From assembly GCA_035297145.1 (NCBI GenBank), contig DATGZN010000050.1, positions 1 to 41,156 on the forward strand: a stretch of 41,156 nucleotides of DNA, read 5' to 3'. The position numbers and the translations under genes were made by a program. A model generated the notes under the pieces. The model was not told where the DNA came from and did not search any database. It saw only the letters and a program-made list of their open reading frames with translations. This stretch comes from QHXW01 sp035297145. Its GTDB lineage: Bacteria > Acidobacteriota > Terriglobia > Bryobacterales > Bryobacteraceae. Below are positions 40,257 through 41,156 of the stretch, in pieces; position 1 is the first letter of the stretch, and the number at the start of each line of letters is the position of its first letter.

Positions 40257-40284
40257 TTATCGACCGTAGCCAGAAAGATCATTA
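40257..40284 (-). promoter_or_regulatory. Sigma-28-like promoter
   Basis: TAAT (40284-40281), 16 nt, then GTCGATAA (40264-40257), seven of eight -10 bases and three of four -35 bases. It lies 15 nt before the HDOD ATG. Confidence 0.42.
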
Positions 40285-40316
40285 TCACTTCCAGCCCGAT
40301 AGTCCTGGCCCTGAAC

Positions 40317-40634
40317 ATGTCGATGCTCCAAAACATCGTCTTCGAAGATGCTCGCCGACGCACGCGTGACCGGCTGCCTATTAACGAGAAACAATCGAAA
40401 GGGGGTGCCGTGAAAGTGGTTGCACCTGCTCGCGCGCACAGGTCCTTAGCAAGCGAAGTCCATGAGAAGATTGCGGCACTCAAAACCCGTAAATATGACG
40501 TGAAAGCGAAACGGGAGGTTTTCCGATTCGACCCGAACGAACCGCTGCGCCTCCCCCCCCCCTCAAGATCGCCACGACTCTGCACTTTCGGTCATCAACC
40601 GAAGGGTCTGTTCAAAAAGCTGTTCAAAAAATAG
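40317..40634 (+). CDS. Small basic hypothetical ORF
   Basis: 105 codons starting at ATG 40317 (second ATG 6 nt later). A plausible protein section is SKGGAVKVVAPARAHRSLAS, EVHEKIAALKTRKYDVKAKR and EVFRFDPNEPLRLP, highly charged and helical. A GTG at 40409 preceded by AAAGGGGG is an alternative start. After a C10 run (40553-40562) the sequence loses protein character and ends with FKKLFKK from a short direct repeat. The frame may therefore be shifted at the C run. Not recognised; might be a chance ORF or a decayed gene at the edge of mobile-element debris. Confidence 0.3.
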   Translation: MSMLQNIVFEDARRRTRDRLPINEKQSKGGAVKVVAPARAHRSLASEVHEKIAALKTRKYDVKAKREVFRFDPNEPLRLPPPSRSPRLCTFGHQPKGLFKKLFKK

Positions 40635-40748
40635 TCTTGGACTGTAGGGACTTTTGTAGGGACACCCCGGGACACCCCCTCAAAATTGGGCGCAATTCTG
40701 CACAATTTTGCCGTTTCGGTCGCTCCGGCACCCACCGGTAACTGGCTA

Positions 40749-41017
40749 GTTCCGAGCAACTTATCTCACTCGGTACCATCGCTGGAATCGTCGTCGCCGC
40801 AGCTGTTACTCGTAAGCACCCGGTTAAACACCACTGGCTTGGCTGAGCGAAAGCGTGGATAGTGGTGTGGATGAAGGCAACCAATAATGAGAAGAGTCTC
40901 CCGCGACGAGAGTACTGGCGGGAGATGGTCTCCCAGCAGGAGCAAAGCGGTCTCAGTGTGCCGCGTTTTGTAAGCAGCGCGGCGTGACGAAAGCGCGCGA
41001 GATAAGTTGCTCGGAGC
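40749..41017. mobile_element. 269-bp TA-flanked inverted-repeat mini-element
   Basis: 24-bp terminal inverted repeats, 21 of 24 matching: left 40749-40772 beginning GTTCCGAGCAACTTATCTC, right 41017-40994 beginning GCTCCGAGCAACTTATCTC. Each end is flanked outside by TA (40747-40748 and 41018-41019), the target duplication of IS630/Tc1/mariner-type transposition. The inside holds an IS66 TnpA-like fragment and no complete transposase, so it would need a helper in trans. Alternative: two unrelated IS630-type ends facing each other. Confidence 0.55.
40871..40987 (+). pseudogene. IS66 TnpA-like N-terminal fragment
   Basis: 38 codons from ATG 40871 read MKATNNEKSLPRREYWREMV then SQQEQSGLSVPRF. The W-x3-V-x2-Q-x2-SGLS-x3-F pattern is the N-terminal helix-turn-helix of IS66 TnpA-type proteins. 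The frame breaks after PRF; one frame over the expected CKQRGVT continues for a few residues and then meets the right terminal repeat. The rest of the gene is missing. Confidence 0.55.
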
Positions 41018-41156
41018 TAGGTCTGTGACCGTATGAAAGAGTTCCTTTTGTAGCCGAACTTCCGACGGGCAGCTTTGCGGTCGAACGTCCAGTTGATCTT
41101 GGTGCGGGCGCGATTCATCCGACGATTCCAGGCTCGGCTTTCTCGACGCAGAGTCC
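41017..41156 (-). CDS. IS630-type transposase, C-terminal end (5' beyond right edge)
   Basis: The minus strand is open from the right edge to TAG 41019-41017. The last roughly 45 residues read LRRESRAWNRRMNRARTKIN, then WTFDRKAARRKFGYKRNSFI and RSQT. The phrase R-x-K-I-N-W-x-F-x-R-K-A-R-x-K-F is the C-terminal tail of IS630/DDE-endonuclease transposases, which make TA target duplications. The catalytic core lies outside the window. The stop codon uses the TA next to the 269-bp mini-element and the first G of that element. Confidence 0.72.
   Translation of the reverse strand, partial: TLRRESRAWNRRMNRARTKINWTFDRKAARRKFGYKRNSFIRSQT

Noticed and set aside
40214..40585. 123-codon minus-strand ORF overlapping the HDOD start
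   Set aside because: It overlaps the HDOD promoter and gene start and has no domain; the C10 run encodes Gly repeats in it.
1..41156. tRNA, rRNA, CRISPR array, riboswitch or replication origin
   Set aside because: I looked for cloverleaf-type GTTCGA loops, regularly spaced repeats, and DnaA-box or parS clusters and found none that I could support.

Overview
The window looks like an Acidobacteriota chromosome, most likely of the Solibacter/Bryobacter type. This is inferred from gene content and not from a marker gene. It carries a PadR regulator overlapping an ADOP-type duplicated permease, a 'two-component regulator propeller' histidine kinase, a cytochrome P460-like protein, short 5'-GTAG palindromes between genes, and moderately high GC with many GTG/TTG starts. 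No rRNA, tRNA, CRISPR array or prophage was seen.

Layout. 1-2.25 kb: an ankyrin-repeat protein running off the left edge, a small unknown ORF and a GNAT acetyltransferase. 2.58-5.6 kb: PadR-ADOP operon with a readable promoter and operator. 5.6-6.05 kb: decayed DNA with a truncated antitoxin-like ORF. 6.08-12.6 kb: ABC exporter, divergent from a GH20 hexosaminidase and a GT-C-like membrane protein, then a small secreted protein with a terminator. 13-15.2 kb: VOC protein, P460-like protein and alpha/beta hydrolase. 15.8-21.1 kb: lipoprotein, propeller histidine kinase (split by a frameshift in a G8 run), LuxR-type regulator and DoxX-like membrane protein. 21.3-27.3 kb: a 41-aa membrane protein and a complete tripartite RND efflux operon (MFP, RND, OMF).

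27.6-40.3 kb is the most unusual part: a signalling island made almost entirely of receivers, Hpt domains and histidine kinases. It holds a receiver fused to a CpaE/MinD-like ATPase, a seven-domain hybrid kinase whose first receiver lost its phospho-Asp, a REC-Hpt-pseudoREC-REC protein and an HDOD protein. No recognised DNA-binding or GGDEF output domain is encoded there. Several genes are preceded by TAAA-N16-(G/T)(C/T)CGATA(A/G), which resembles sigma-28 (FliA/SigD) promoters. The island also shows clear remodelling: a duplicated Hpt/receiver unit with one deletion-derived copy, two truncated kinases joined head to head, and a PAS-receiver deletion fusion.

40.3-41.2 kb: the right edge is mobile-element debris, namely a TA-flanked 269-bp inverted-repeat element carrying an IS66 TnpA-like fragment, placed exactly at the stop codon of an IS630-like transposase that continues beyond the window.
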